NCBI GenBank assembly: GCA_039621445.1
Contig: CP154954.1
Span: 50,075,847 to 50,139,846 of the forward strand
Direction of reading: 5' to 3'
DNA length: 64,000 nt
Source: Euglena gracilis
Lineage: Eukaryota > Euglenida > Euglenophyceae > Euglenales
Made by a program: the position numbers and the translations under genes. Of the stretch, positions 43,301 to 53,934 are shown in pieces. Numbering within the stretch: the first letter of the stretch is position 1; each line of letters starts with the position of its first letter. The notes under the pieces are model-generated. The model was given only the letters and a program-made list of their open reading frames with translations, was not told the origin of the DNA and made no database searches.

Positions 43301-45654
43301 GGGTTGGGGGGACTCCCTTCCCCCGGTTTTAAAAAAAATTGGGGTGATGTCGGCACCTTTTCACACGGTAGCATGCAACAAGAAGCAAGTGCCCCTCCAA
43401 CTTCCCATTCGGGCCCCGGACGCAATGTCACATTCTTTGGAATTGGCATTTGAGTGCAGTTTACCCAGATTGGTTAGGTAGACCTCCACCCACCCACCCA
43501 AGGCGCTCTCTCCCACATGCTGCACCCCATTTGCCCTGGTACACACCACACGCGCAACCCTGGATGAGCATGCCCCTTTTTTTTCCACCCCCCCCCTTTG
43601 CCCACCGACCCCTATAATTAACAACCCGACACCTTTTCGAAGGTTTCCTCGTGGTTCGGGTTGAAAATTAATCCTTGTCTTACAGATCACCCACCGTTGG
43701 ACAGGGGGATGGGGTTGGATAGGGAGGGGGGAGGGGTAAGTTTTGGTCACCTTTTATGCCACCCTGAACGGTTCTGGATGATCCTCAGGTTGCCACAGAT
43801 GGACAACAGGTTGGTTTCTGCACGCTATCCCCATCCACCTCTCTCTTTTTTTGAGGTATTCTTTCCTTCAAAATCGTCGTGGGAGCCAGCCGTTGGGTTC
43901 CTCGCCCCCCACCCCTCCCCCTCCCCTCACGCATGGGGCCACAGCACCTCACCGACGCCCAACCTCCTGCGACCGTTGCCGATGGTCTGCCCCCCACCCC
44001 CCACCCCCCTCCCCCAGGGTTTGCATCCCAAGGCGGACCAGCCTGGGCGACGTAACTGGCGTAGCCAGCACCGGAAGTCCGGGCCGCCGCCATATCCCCC
44101 GGGCTGGGTATCGGGATATATCTGCCCCGCTGTGTGCCGGGGCTGCAATGGAATGGTGGCAGGACCTCCCCCGCCATCAAGGTTTGGGGGGCTCGTTTGT
44201 GTTGTTGTTTTCCACCCCTGCCAGTGCAAGGTCGTTTACCTATGCATTTCCAGTGGCCCATTGCACACGGCACACAGCCACGCACCCAGGTTCGCTCTCT
44301 CGTTCGGCACACGGTGGACTTCCGAGTCGGACCACCTCCCTTTGCGTGGCCCCTCTTTCTCCTGGAAGTGTTCAGGCCAAGCCCCCCCTCCTGCATTATG
44401 GGGACGAAGTGCCGAACATTTCCGGCGCAAAGCACCAGAAAAAATGGCCAATAATTATTCAGTGATGTGGTTTTTGAGGGATTTTTCTGAGGCCAACCAA
44501 CGAAATATAAGGCCAAAAGTTCTTAAGAGGAACAATGAAGAATAGGATTGCGAGGGATATTTCCAATGGGTGTTTTCCACACTGGAAAGGGTGGGGGGGA
44601 ACCCCCTGGAGGGTCTGGAAAAAGGCCTGATCTCTGATCGGTTTGTTACCTCTTAGCACCCTCTCACACCTCACGCCCCCGCCATCTCGTTTGGCAACTG
44701 GAATCCCAGGCGGCGCCTGCGTTGCTAAGACGCCCCTGGAAGTTTATTTGTCTCTATGCAGTTGTTTCAACGCAATGAAAGAAGTGGGAGTCGGTTTTCT
44801 GTTGTGAGGGGGGGGGGGCGTGCACAATTCAGGGCAGGGGGGGGGGGCACACAATTCCATGGCATCTGTCAAGAGCCACAAACGACGTTTTGCTGAATTG
44901 ATATGATGATGATGGGTTTGGGTTGGGGTTTGCAAATATATGTTGCATTACGGGCAATAGGTTTCACCAAGCCAGCCGATCAGTGACATGCCCAGAGTGT
45001 GTCTTCATTCAATAACACACCCTTTGGCCACAGAGGACCAATTAGGATTGCAAACAAGGCAACCCAGATCAATTTTGGGCTGTTCCGATAGCAAGGTTGA
45101 TGTTTGGGTTTTTTTTTCAAGGGCCGGCTGATTTTTTTTCCATTGCTCCAGTGGTCGGCCAGACTTTCCAAATTTAAGGTGAATAATAACTTTTCCAAAA
45201 CCCTGACAAAAAAAACCGACATTTGAGGCTTGCTTGAAAGCCAGTCAGCAACCCACCATCCACTCACTGGATCAAGACCCATCGATCTCGGCCAAAAAAA
45301 ATAGTTCCCGTGCCATTGTTCCAGAAGGACCATGGGGACTGATTTTATGAGAATGATTAGGCGCCAGAAAAGATTTTGGGACCCCTGCTAAACACTCCCT
45401 GTCCTGGAATAGCAAATTTTGCTCCATACAGACGGGTCGCCACCGGTCATGGACATGAATCAAATAACAACCTTTCCCTCGGGTCTTTATTTCCGACCAA
45501 ACATATATTCACCCAACCCTCCAGCAGTGCCAAGAAGAGACGTGCAACGGAAAATACAGCTCATTTTTGTGGATCAAAGAACAGAGTTACCTGTTAAAAT
45601 TTGCAGAAAATCGGTGCGTTTTTTTAAAAAAAAATGCAAATATTCATTGCATCC

Positions 45655-46010
45655 ATGTATGGGTGGATGGATGGATGGATGAATGGATGGATGGATGGAT
45701 GGGTGGGTGGATGCAGCATACATGCATGTGTGTATCTATGGATGTATGCATGTATGGATGTATATATGTATGCATGCATGTATGTATGCGTATATATGCA
45801 CGTATGTGTGTTTATGTGTATGTGTGTATGTATGCATGCATGCATGCATGCATGCATGCATGCATGCATGCATGTATGTATGTATGTATGTATGTATGTA
45901 TGTATGTATGTATGTATGTATGTATGTATGTATGTATGTATGTATGTATGTATGTATGTATGTATGTATGTATATGTATGTATGTATATGTATGTATGTA
46001 TGTATGTATG
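45655..46010. repeat. (ATGG)n, (ATGC)n, (ATGT)n microsatellite
   Basis: GGATGGATGG, then CATGCATG, then TATGTATG tetranucleotides in blocks. At the equivalent place in duplication copy 1 there is an ATGT/ATAC array too. Confidence 0.95.
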
Positions 46011-46793
46011 ATCAGGGTTGTCCAGGGGAGGTAAGGTGGTCGGGGGGGTCCCCCCACCCCCACCCCACTAGTTTCGAAGGGGGTCCCCAACGTCCCCCTC
46101 CTCCTCTGCTGGGGCAAAAATAATCTTCCGGTGTTTCACGCCGGGTGCACATTTTAGGACCCTCTTGAGGCTCAATATGAAATTTTGGCAAAAAGACCAA
46201 AATTCACAGAAAAATGGTCGAGCTAGGCAGATAGTTACGAGGAAATCAAAATGTTGTTAAATGGGGCATTTTAAGGGCTTCGATTTAGCTCTCCGGACAT
46301 TTCCTTGGATTCCCCACCATTTTTGAGAAATTTCAGAAAAATTAGTTTTTTTGCCCCCTCCAAAAAGGCCGAAATTTTGCACTCAACGGCGAGAGGTTCG
46401 GCGACCGGAAATTGGGACGTAGGAGGGGGGGTCCCCCATCCCCCCCCCCCTAGTTTTGGAAGGGGGTCCCCCCACCGCCCTCCTCCGATGGCTCACTAAC
46501 CCCCCCTCTGGCCGTTGGATTTGGCATTCCCCCCTCCCCCAAATTTGGCCCCGGGCTTCTTGAACATGCTTGCCAATGAGCCAGCGGGACTCGGTACGAG
46601 AGGTTGGATATTGGCCTCAGATGTTTGATTCCAGATGTCTGAATAACCCCGCAGATGCAAAACCCTAGAACCCTTGGGATCTTGAAACCTTCCCCAACGG
46701 GAAACTGCGGGCTTCTTTTTGGTGTTCTTGGCGAGAAGGCGACGCTGGGTTCCTTCCACCGCAGTCTCTTTCATTCTTTTCTGTTAACTTGCC

Positions 46794-46910
46794 ATGGCGC
46801 CCACAGCCCACGCCTCGACAGCGGTGCGGAGGGGCCGCAAGGCCAAGGTGGAGGCCGGGCACGGCGTGTGCCTCGACTACCTGAAGGGGAAGTGCACGCG
46901 GGAGCAGCCT
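46794..46910 (+). CDS. CCCH gene 4, exon A
   Basis: Reads MAPTAHASTAVRRGRKAK then GVCLDYLKGKCTREQP. It is nearly identical to gene 3 exon A, with the same ATG, length and 60-base leader. The following dinucleotide is GA, as in gene 3. The gene has no exons C or D in the window, so it is a 3'-truncated copy. Confidence 0.65.
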
Positions 46911-47547
46911 GAGCTCGGCGTGACGTTTCCGATGGCGGACTGCCGGGTGACACTGTTCCTGGGAACGGGGTCGTGTGTGTGGCCTGAATGCATCGGTATC
47001 AGTAGCAATCATTGGTACTAATCCCCACCCTCCCAGGCATTCACCAACCCCCCCCGGGGGGGGCTTGCCTGCCCAGGCACTCTAGGGCACTCCGAGAGGC
47101 CACTCCCCCTGGGGTTTGTCAAATCCAGCCAGGATGCGACAGGTTAGTCGTTATTGAAGACAAACAACCAATAGTAATTCTTTTCCTTGTAAACCACCCT
47201 AGGAAAAACTGTCAGGATCCAAGGTGGCCAGATATTCAAGTACACCAAGAAACTTGGTGTGCTCTTGGATGCTGTAAACCCAATCAGGTGCTGGTTTCAT
47301 TTGCACTGCACATTGATTCATTTATGTGAGCGCTTGCAGATTTGTCCACAGGTAATTCTGCGTGGCTATGATGCAGAGATTTTTCTGTTTTCTTGTGTTG
47401 TTCTTTGTTTTTTGTTTCATTTTTCCGGTATTCAGTCTGAGGAATTTTTTTTGGGATTTGATGCGGCTGTGTATTTTGTCAGTAGTTGGCAGCCAAGTCA
47501 TTGCATTTCATTCTTCACAAACTAGAATGTGTGATACGCCGCCGCAG

Positions 47548-47672
47548 TGGTCCCAGTGCCGCTTTGTCCACCCGGACCTCACGGCGTACCAGCAGCTGTC
47601 GGAGGCGGTGGAGGCGCAGGCCGGGCGGGAGATCTGCGAGGTGTGGGCCATGACCGGCCAGTGCAAGTTCGG
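47548..47672 (+). pseudogene. CCCH gene 4, exon B, truncated inside finger 2
   Basis: Reads WSQCRFVHPDLTAYQQL to CEVWAMTGQCKFG and then leaves the family sequence. Finger 2 keeps its first two Cys but loses the third Cys and the His. The next base starts a truncated MITE (47673-47831). No continuation of exon B or exons C and D was found to 50 kb, so the copy is likely a pseudogene. Confidence 0.7.
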
Positions 47673-47831
47673 TTTTGTGCTGGACCCCCAAAAAAAGGCT
47701 GGCAAGCTGGGCTATCAACCCCCCCCCCCCCCCCGGGGGGGGTGCTGCTGCGGCTGGGCTGGGCCCAACTCGGGCTGGCTGCGCCGCCCCCCCCCCCCGG
47801 GGGGGTTCGCAAAACCTTAGAGAGATGTATA
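47673..47831. mobile_element. truncated inverted copy of the 25.3-kb MITE inside CCCH gene 4
   Basis: The reverse complement matches 25310 to about 25455: ATACATCTCTCTAAGG, TTTTGCGAACC, GGGCCCAGCCCAGCCGCAGC, ending GGGTCCAGCACAAAA. Only one TIR is present and no TSD is seen, so an insertion followed by deletion of the far half and adjacent exon is likely. Confidence 0.75.
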
Positions 47832-47832
47832 G

Positions 47833-47910
47833 TCAGAGGACACCTTTTGGTCACTACCCTATGTCCAACGACACCCGGACAGAGGTTACCGGTCATTGGA
47901 CATAGGGGGG
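47833..47910. repeat. ATGTCC-CGACC foldback repeat
   Basis: GTCAGAGGACACCTTTTGG, CCTATGTCCAACGAC, then GGTCATTGGACATAGGG and GTAAGC. Same family as 3490-3612; directly adjoins the truncated MITE. Confidence 0.55.
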
Positions 47911-49339
47911 GGGTGTAAGCACATCTGTGTTGTCTTTTTTTTCCTGCTTTTGTTCGTTCGATTTTCCATTTATTTTCTCTTCAGGATGACTGATCGGCAT
48001 GCAAGCTTATTCTTCCTCTTCCTGTGTTCTCTTCTTTTTATGTCTGACCACTGTTGGGGAGCGTACGTTGTATATTATCTCAAAGCAACGTAACCATTGA
48101 TAATTTTTTGCCCCTCCACATTCGCAAAAAATGTTCATTGCTTTGTTTTTTGCTTTGAAGGCGACTGAGCAGGCGTCCTCCCTGGTTCCAGGCTGGAGAA
48201 TTGGGTTTTGATTCCTGGTGGGAAATTGCGGGGTTTTTTTGGGGTCAATGCCAAAAAAAAAAAAAAATAAAGCCCTCCTCTTCCCCCTCCTCCCCTCATT
48301 TTTGTTCTTTGGGGCGCACCTTCGGAATCTGCCTCAAGAGGAAAAAAAGGCCCCTGTTTTTCTGGGAATGTCCCGGGCAGCGTTTTCCCCCCGCCAATTG
48401 CCCCCACACAAGGGGAAAGTGCGGAGCCCGAGTTGTCGTATTTTTTGCGCCTTTGCCTTTGCGCGGAGACTTTTAGGCCAAAGGTTCCCTTCGGCGCAAA
48501 AAAAAGTTTTTTTCTTCTGGCGGCAACGTTTTGGTTTTCCGACCGCCACCGCCAATCCAAAAAGCTGAAATCATGAAAGGGTCATAAACTTAACACGACT
48601 GAACGACTTCTTCCCCTCCAGCTTCCGAAAGGGAAAAAAAATGAGGCCTCCAAACCCCAACGACGGAACTCCCAAGACCAGCGCCATCCGGGTTTTGCGC
48701 TTTGCCTCCAATAAAGAGCAAAACAATCGCACAGCACCGCCGCGCATAAGGCATGGCCTTATTCGCTGGCTCGCCCTATTGGCTCGCCCTCGGTGTCCCC
48801 TCCTCCCTGGTCGGTTTGCCCTAAGGGGATTCGCGGGTCCCCACCCCAAGCCCGCACCGTGGCAACGGTAAGCTGCCGGGGCGACCATGTCCAGGTTGCA
48901 AGCTGGAAGGGGGAGGGTATCAAAGGGGGGCCTGGGAGTGCCTGGGCAGGTAGGCTCCACCCCCCGGAAGATGGTATTGCGGTCCGGAAAGTTTCTTGGG
49001 GGATACCCTTGTGTCCACCAAAAAAGCCAGTCGAAAATTAAAGTCAGGGGGGCTTTTTATTTTGGGGGGAGGACGTCGTGCGTTTTAAAACGACAGTCCC
49101 TGCGCCTTTCCTGTGAGGGCGTGTCGCCCGCGCTGGCCTTCGCAAAAAACAGCAGCCACCAGAAAACCGACCCCACCACAGAGGAGATGCAAAAAAACAG
49201 ACAATGTACCCCCCACAATCCCTAGGGAGAAGAAAGACAGGAAAAATCGGGCTGATAGAAGATGTGACCTCCCCGCCCCCCATCCGGAACCGACAAAGGA
49301 AGGTGGAGGGGAAGGGGGTGGATGTTCGCGGGAGTTTGG
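47911..49339. other. intergenic stretch, no gene recognised
   Basis: No exon C or D of gene 4 and no other conserved exon. A GC-rich patch at 48720-48870 is open in several frames only by composition. Confidence 0.45.
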
Positions 49340-49620
49340 GCGGCCGTTGGTTGGGCCGCGGTCGGCCGCGGTCTAACCAAAATTGTGTTTTGGTTGGGCC
49401 GCGGGCGACCGCGGGCCAGCCAAGTCCCAGCCAGAATGAAGTTGGTTTGGCCGCGGTCGACCGCGGCTGACCGCGGACCCCCGCTAACAAACCTTGGGTA
49501 AAATTTGGTTTGGCCCGCGTTCGTCCGCGGTTGACCGTCACCATACCAAAAAAAAAAAAGAAATGGTTGGGCCGCCGTAGGCCGCGGACGACGGCGGCCA
49601 AACCCAGGCTTCTGTTTAAG
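49340..49620. repeat. array of GGTTGGGCCGCGG palindromes
   Basis: Four to five imperfect palindromes of about 35 bases in a row, each of the form TTGGTTGGGCCGCGG then GGCCGCGGTCTAACC. It is the densest cluster of this family in the window. Confidence 0.7.
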
Positions 49621-49979
49621 ACCCCAGGGGGGGGGGGGGAGGGGGGGGTCCCCCCCCACCCCCCCAGGGGGGCCGGGGCCCACCCCGGCGGGTGGGGGGG
49701 GTCCGGGGACCCCCCCAAAATCGGGCCCGTTAAAGGTAATTTTCAAAAATTTTCTGCGCTTCGCGCCGAAAAGGTATACCCAGCGCCTCCGGCGCGGGAC
49801 CCCCCCCCCCCCGGGGGGGGCCCCGCCCCGGCCCACCCCCCCCCCCCCCCGGGGGGGGGGTGGTCAGGTGACTTAAAAAGACGACTGGCCCCACCTGCCA
49901 TGAGCGTCCGGTTCGCTGTGTACCGGCCGCGGCCCAACCAAAAAAAGCCAAATTTGGCCCTGGTTGGGCCGCGGCCTGA

Positions 49980-50050
49980 CTCGTACTCCCTCGAGGCAGA
50001 CCGAGAAGGGAGGAAGGGACACCGAGGGCGAAGCACAAAGACATTGTGAG
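49980..50050. repeat. 71-bp inverted repeat, left arm (DIRS-element tail)
   Basis: Exact reverse complement of 50282-50352 over 71 bases. It duplicates, in inverted orientation, part of the C-terminal coding sequence of the tyrosine recombinase frame. Confidence 0.9.
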
Positions 50051-50101
50051 GCCATGCCTTGCTCGCCGGCGGTTTGTTGTGTGACTGTTCGCTGCGCTGG
50101 G

Positions 50102-51360
50102 TTAGGAGGTCCCGCTTAGTGCTGCCTCGCCGGAGTTGGCTGCATTGTCTCCGACGTGGCGACCATGGCGCTGTCTTTTCCCCTGGGGGGTCCCCCCCCC
50201 TCTGCCCCCCCCCCCCTGGCCCCCATCTTCTGACCGAGGGCGTTTGAAGACAAATTTTCGTATGTGGGTGGGAGGGTCGGGCTCACAATGTCTTTGTGCT
50301 TCGCCCTCGGTGTCCCTTCCTCCCTTCTCGGTCTGCCTCGAGGGAGTACGAGACACCTCGGGCTCCGCACTTTGCCATTGTGAGGCCAGATTGTGCACTG
50401 AAAAAAGGGGGGCCAGGGCATTCTCCAAAGAACCTTGAGCACCAAGTCTTTGATAGTGGGCTGTGAAAGCCTCCACCCCCTTCCATTGACCAATTGCACA
50501 AACTTCTTGGGCAGAAAGGCCCATTTTTTTGAGTAAACCAACCCCTGCCCCTCTGGTGGAGTGGGGTCCCCAAACCTGGGGGAGTACCCCCTGTTTGGGC
50601 AAAAATTCTTTGGTGATAGAAGCAATGGTATCTGCCTTAATGGCTTTGTAGGGGGTTTTTAACGTAATTAACAGGGGGCCCCCAGGTTTCATAAAGAAAC
50701 GTGTTGCTGCCACATAAGCCACATTAAATGAAAGGGGCTGATTTGGGGGCACTGGGGAATGGAGACAACTCTCTCCCACATATGGAGCTTTTGCCCTTTA
50801 CGTTTAATTTTGATGTAGGGTGCCGCCCCCAACACACTGGTGGTTCTTTGGACCTGTGCCAAATCTGAACTTCTGTATAAACAGAGGATGCGTGAACAGA
50901 AAATGAGTTGTGTACGCAATGTGCAAATATCAGAGGGCAGGGGGGACTGTGCCAGCCCCAGGAGGATTGGGAGGGGATCCCAGAATGCACCATATTTCTC
51001 CAGGTTTTGGTTCCAAAGCCTTTTATAAGGTGCTAACATGGTATGGAACCTCAGGCCCCCAAAGCAAGGGATTAATAGCATAGCACTGTATGCATTGCGT
51101 GCTTGGGCCTTTGAAAATTGAAACAGTTGAATTAAAGCGTCAACCACTTGGTCAGTGGTGGCTTCAGGGGGGGGTACCCCCATTTTGTCCAAAATCACCC
51201 ATAAAAGCGTAAAAGCGCTTTGATAACGCTTTAATCTGGGGTTTCTTCCCAGGAAATCGTTAATGGATGTATTTTGTATTTGTTTCCCCTCCAGAATTTG
51301 CCTGAGCAAACCATGCAAAGTAGGGGCCACCTGGGGGGTGGCATTTCTTCCCCCCTGCAA
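50102..51360 (-). pseudogene. DIRS tyrosine recombinase
   Basis: The N-terminal part (51360 to 50689) has helical core-binding sequence (LKRYQSAFTLLWVILDK) and LCLYRSSDLAQ with the first catalytic Arg. A frame change at about 50700-50780 leads to GPHSTRGAGVGLLKKMG (His-x-x-Arg) and FTAHYQRLGA with the nucleophile Tyr near 50455. Thus Arg, His-x-x-Arg and Tyr are all present. The protein would integrate a circular cDNA into DNA. A basic Gly-rich tail (residues about 170-225 of the second frame) follows and carries the right arm of the 71-bp inverted repeat. Confidence 0.8.
50282..50352. repeat. 71-bp inverted repeat, right arm
   Basis: Exact complement of 49980-50050, with a 231-bp spacer that is coding. 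It may be an internal complementary region of DIRS type or a local inverted duplication. Confidence 0.85.
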
Positions 51361-52562
51361 TTAGTGAACATACCCTTGTAAGGGGTGATTTTCAGGCAAG
51401 GGGACCCTAGTACTTTCATTTTTATTAACTGGGGCCACCATGTGGCTGAATCCCAGTAGGGGGTGACCATCAAAACTTTGTCTTGTGGAAACCTTCTTAA
51501 TCTGGGGAGAAATTTTTGAATTACAGACCAGGGGGGATTTGCATAAAGGCCCCCCATGTTGTCCAGTGGACATTGCAATGCATCAACTGCTGTGGCTTCC
51601 CAGTGGGGCCACCTGGCCACAAATTGTGGCAGTTTTTTGTTGCCTGGTGAGGCAAAAAGGTCTGTTTTCAGGCTTATGTAATTTTTGAACTGCTGCCTCA
51701 GCCATTGAAAAAGTTGGGGGTCTAGGGAATAATACCCCCTGTCCATTTCCCACCTGCTTATGGGGTCTGCCAGGCATTCTTTTGAGGGACACACTTTACT
51801 TGCAGGTTTATGTTGTGTTCCATGCACCATTTGAAGAAGGGTCTTAGCATGGAATTGAAGGGGTCTTTCTGCCCCCCCCCCTTTTGTTAAGTAATAGTAA
51901 ATTACTTGACTGTCCACGGATAGGGACACAGTTTCCCCTGTCTGGCTGAGGCTTTGAACTGTGCTTATTGCTGCACTTAATTCTTTGACATTTATGTGCA
52001 GAATGGAGTTTTCCCTCCAAAATTCTTGCACAATTTTTCCTGTTCGAATGTCCAGCCCCCCCCCCCCCAGGCATGGGTGCTGCTGTCTGAGTGCAACTCT
52101 CTGGTTGCACTTTGGGGGAAGGGTCTGCCACCCCAGGTGTCCAGCAGGTTTTTTATTTCTCTTAATTGGTCCTTTATTCTTTGGGAGATGGGGTGTTTTG
52201 AGTCCCAGGGGGCTGTAGAATTTTCCACTGAAAAATTTGCCAGGGCATCCGTAAAGGCCCTTAGAAAGGGCAGGGCCATGAGATTGCATCTGATTTGGCC
52301 CAAAATGGCAGCCAATTGCCTTTTTGACATGTAATCTTTTTTCACCATTTTTCCCAGCTCCTTTTTTACTGTTTTTATTTTCTGGGGGGGGCACCTGTAA
52401 TTTTCCCTCTTGGAAGTTTAGTTGAAATCCAAGATGATTTACAGTTTGGGTGGGCTGCAGGGTGGACTTTTTTACATTGATTTTGAACCCTGATTTGATT
52501 AAATCCCTGACCACTGTGTTCAGGTGATTTTGTAAGATGATTTGTGTTGAGGCCACCAGCAA
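51231..52562 (-). pseudogene. DIRS RNase H and methyltransferase-like domains
   Basis: The frame begins just after the RT Tyr-x-x-Asp box (LLVASTQIILQNHL). RNase H signs are LHSDSSTHAWGGG (another frame, about 52080), HINVKELSAAISTV, VDSQVIYYYLTKGG and ECLADPISR. The methyltransferase-type domain (about 51440-51680) shows DLFASPGNKKLPQF, VDALQCPLDN, YANPPWSVIQKFL and LMVTPYWDSATWWPQL; NPPW is the Dam-like catalytic motif. Between 52080 and 52350 the true frame is shifted (KRQLAAILGQIRCNLMALPF) and returns at a poly-G run near 52055. Confidence 0.8.
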
Positions 52563-53320
52563 AATGTCGTACAGGTAAATAAATACCTGGATGCCCCTTT
52601 TCCTCTACAGCTTTTCGAACGTTTTCATGACTGACATGAAAATTTGGGGCATTAAATTCAGGCCAAAACAGCCTGCCTGGAATTCCCAGGTCTGCCCACC
52701 CACCTGATGCCTTAAAAATGGCCTTAGGCCTGGACTTACTGGAATATGAAAATAGGCATCTTTCAGGTCTATTTTGGCTGCCCAGTGGCCCTTTTCCAAA
52801 ACTGGAAAAATGTGCTGGATGTGATCCAGCTTGAAAGGTTTCACTTGAAACTGCTGATTTAATTCTCTGCAGTCGCTGATCATTTTCCATTTGGTTGTTC
52901 CCCCTTCTGGTTTCGAAATTAGAAACCATGGGATTAAATGCTGGGTTTCTGAATCCCAAACTCGTTTTATTGACCCAGTTTTTTCGTAATCCAACAGGAT
53001 TTTTTCTGCCTGGTTCAGGTCCAGGTTGGCTCTGGGTTTTGGGTGGGTGGAAAATTTTGGTGGGCTGACCCAGGGGGGTTGAATGCCATCCCTGATGAGT
53101 TGACATGTTGTTGGGGAGCATTTTTTGTCCACCATTTTAGGCTGTTTTGCAGCCTTTGACGGAGGGGGGTGTCTCCCCATTTTTCCTCCATGGAATTTAT
53201 TTCTTGGATCAGATGATTTTGGGGGGGGCTGGGCTGGGGGTGTTGGACATTTTAGGCTTTTTTGCAACCTTTGATGGAGGGGGGTGTCTTGTGTACCAGG
53301 CAGCCATTCTGCCATGGCAC
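52563..53320 (-). pseudogene. DIRS reverse transcriptase
   Basis: Shows WFLISKPEGGTTKWKMISD, CRELNQQFQVKPFKLDHI, AKIDLKDAYFHIPVSPGLR and CFGLNLMPQIFM, the fingers and palm motifs typical of DIRS/Ty3 RT, including the first catalytic Asp. The active box near 52570 reads YLYD rather than Tyr-x-Asp-Asp, so the first of the two Asp is lost, and a frame change occurs just before it. The N-terminal 75 residues contain two copies of a HPPPSKAAKQPK-like repeat (53150-53290). Confidence 0.8.
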
Positions 53321-53720
53321 TGTGTACCAGATACAATGGCCTACGGCCTACAAGCTGGCTACGGCCAGGCTGTACACAGTGGCATGGTTAAACCATAAGA
53401 CAAAGAGACAATCTCAGAGCTAGCGAAAGCTTAGCGAAAGTAACTGGTTCCTAATTCAAGGTTATTGGGTTTTGGTGCTTTGCAATTCTGATTTAGAATT
53501 CTGAGGGCGAAGTCCCAATTGAATACAAGTTTTATTTCTTTATTTTACAAAGCTCGAAACAGCAAAAGTCACTTTCATATAAGGAACTGCGGTCCCACCA
53601 ATTCTTCTGCTTGTGTGCTTTGCATTCAAAAGGGGAAAAGGGAAGCAAATTTTATTGTTACTCCCCCCACGGGCTTTTCGGGAGGAAAGCATAAGTAGAA
53701 AAGCCGGGGTGGGACGTACA
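53321..53720 (+). repeat. candidate 5' LTR of the Ty3/gypsy element
   Basis: The candidate starts TGTGTACC where the DIRS match ends and stops GTACA two bases before the primer binding site. The start is inferred; the 3' LTR is outside the window, so the length of 400 bp cannot be confirmed. Confidence 0.5.
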
Positions 53721-53722
53721 CT

Positions 53723-53732
53723 TGGTAGCAGA
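53723..53732 (+). other. primer binding site matching initiator tRNA-Met
   Basis: TGGTAGCAGA, complementary to the 3' end (TCTGCTACCA) of the initiator methionine tRNA of many eukaryotes; similarity is weaker beyond ten bases. It lies two bases after the proposed LTR end. Confidence 0.65.
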
Positions 53733-53934
53733 ATAGGTTTAACGGTCGAACGACCAAAGAAAAACTCAGAATAAGGCGCCTAAGCACGGGCGAGGTGTCT
53801 CAGGGGAACAAGTGGCTACGGCTGCATCACAACGCCTCTGAGCCCCCACCTTTGCTTATATTTTTCGGTCTTTTCACACAAATTTTTACAATTTTTACGA
53901 TTTTCACAAAAATTTTCCCATTTTTTAATCTAAA

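Larger units (their letters stand above)
43300..47672. repeat. segmental duplication, copy 2 (contains CCCH gene 4)
   Basis: Collinear with 31395-36470; see that entry for anchors. Part of the region (45100-45340 against 33960-34085) includes a locally inverted piece: AAGGGCCGGCTGATTTTTTTTCC matches the complement of the copy-1 sequence. Confidence 0.75.
50050..53320 (-). mobile_element. DIRS-type tyrosine-recombinase retrotransposon, decayed and 5'-truncated
   Basis: On the minus strand the order is reverse transcriptase, RNase H, methyltransferase-like domain, tyrosine recombinase. This combination, with no integrase or protease, defines DIRS-like elements; the methyltransferase-type domain separates them from Ngaro. 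Several frame changes, mostly at G/C homopolymers, break the pol frame. The upstream Gag part is missing because the sequence meets the Ty3/gypsy LTR near 53321; it may lie beyond the window if the gypsy element is nested here. Confidence 0.85.

Noticed and set aside
48560-49230. GC-rich frames after gene 4 as missing exons C and D
   Set aside because: No FAECM block and no DLN(L/I)V C-terminus could be found in any frame.
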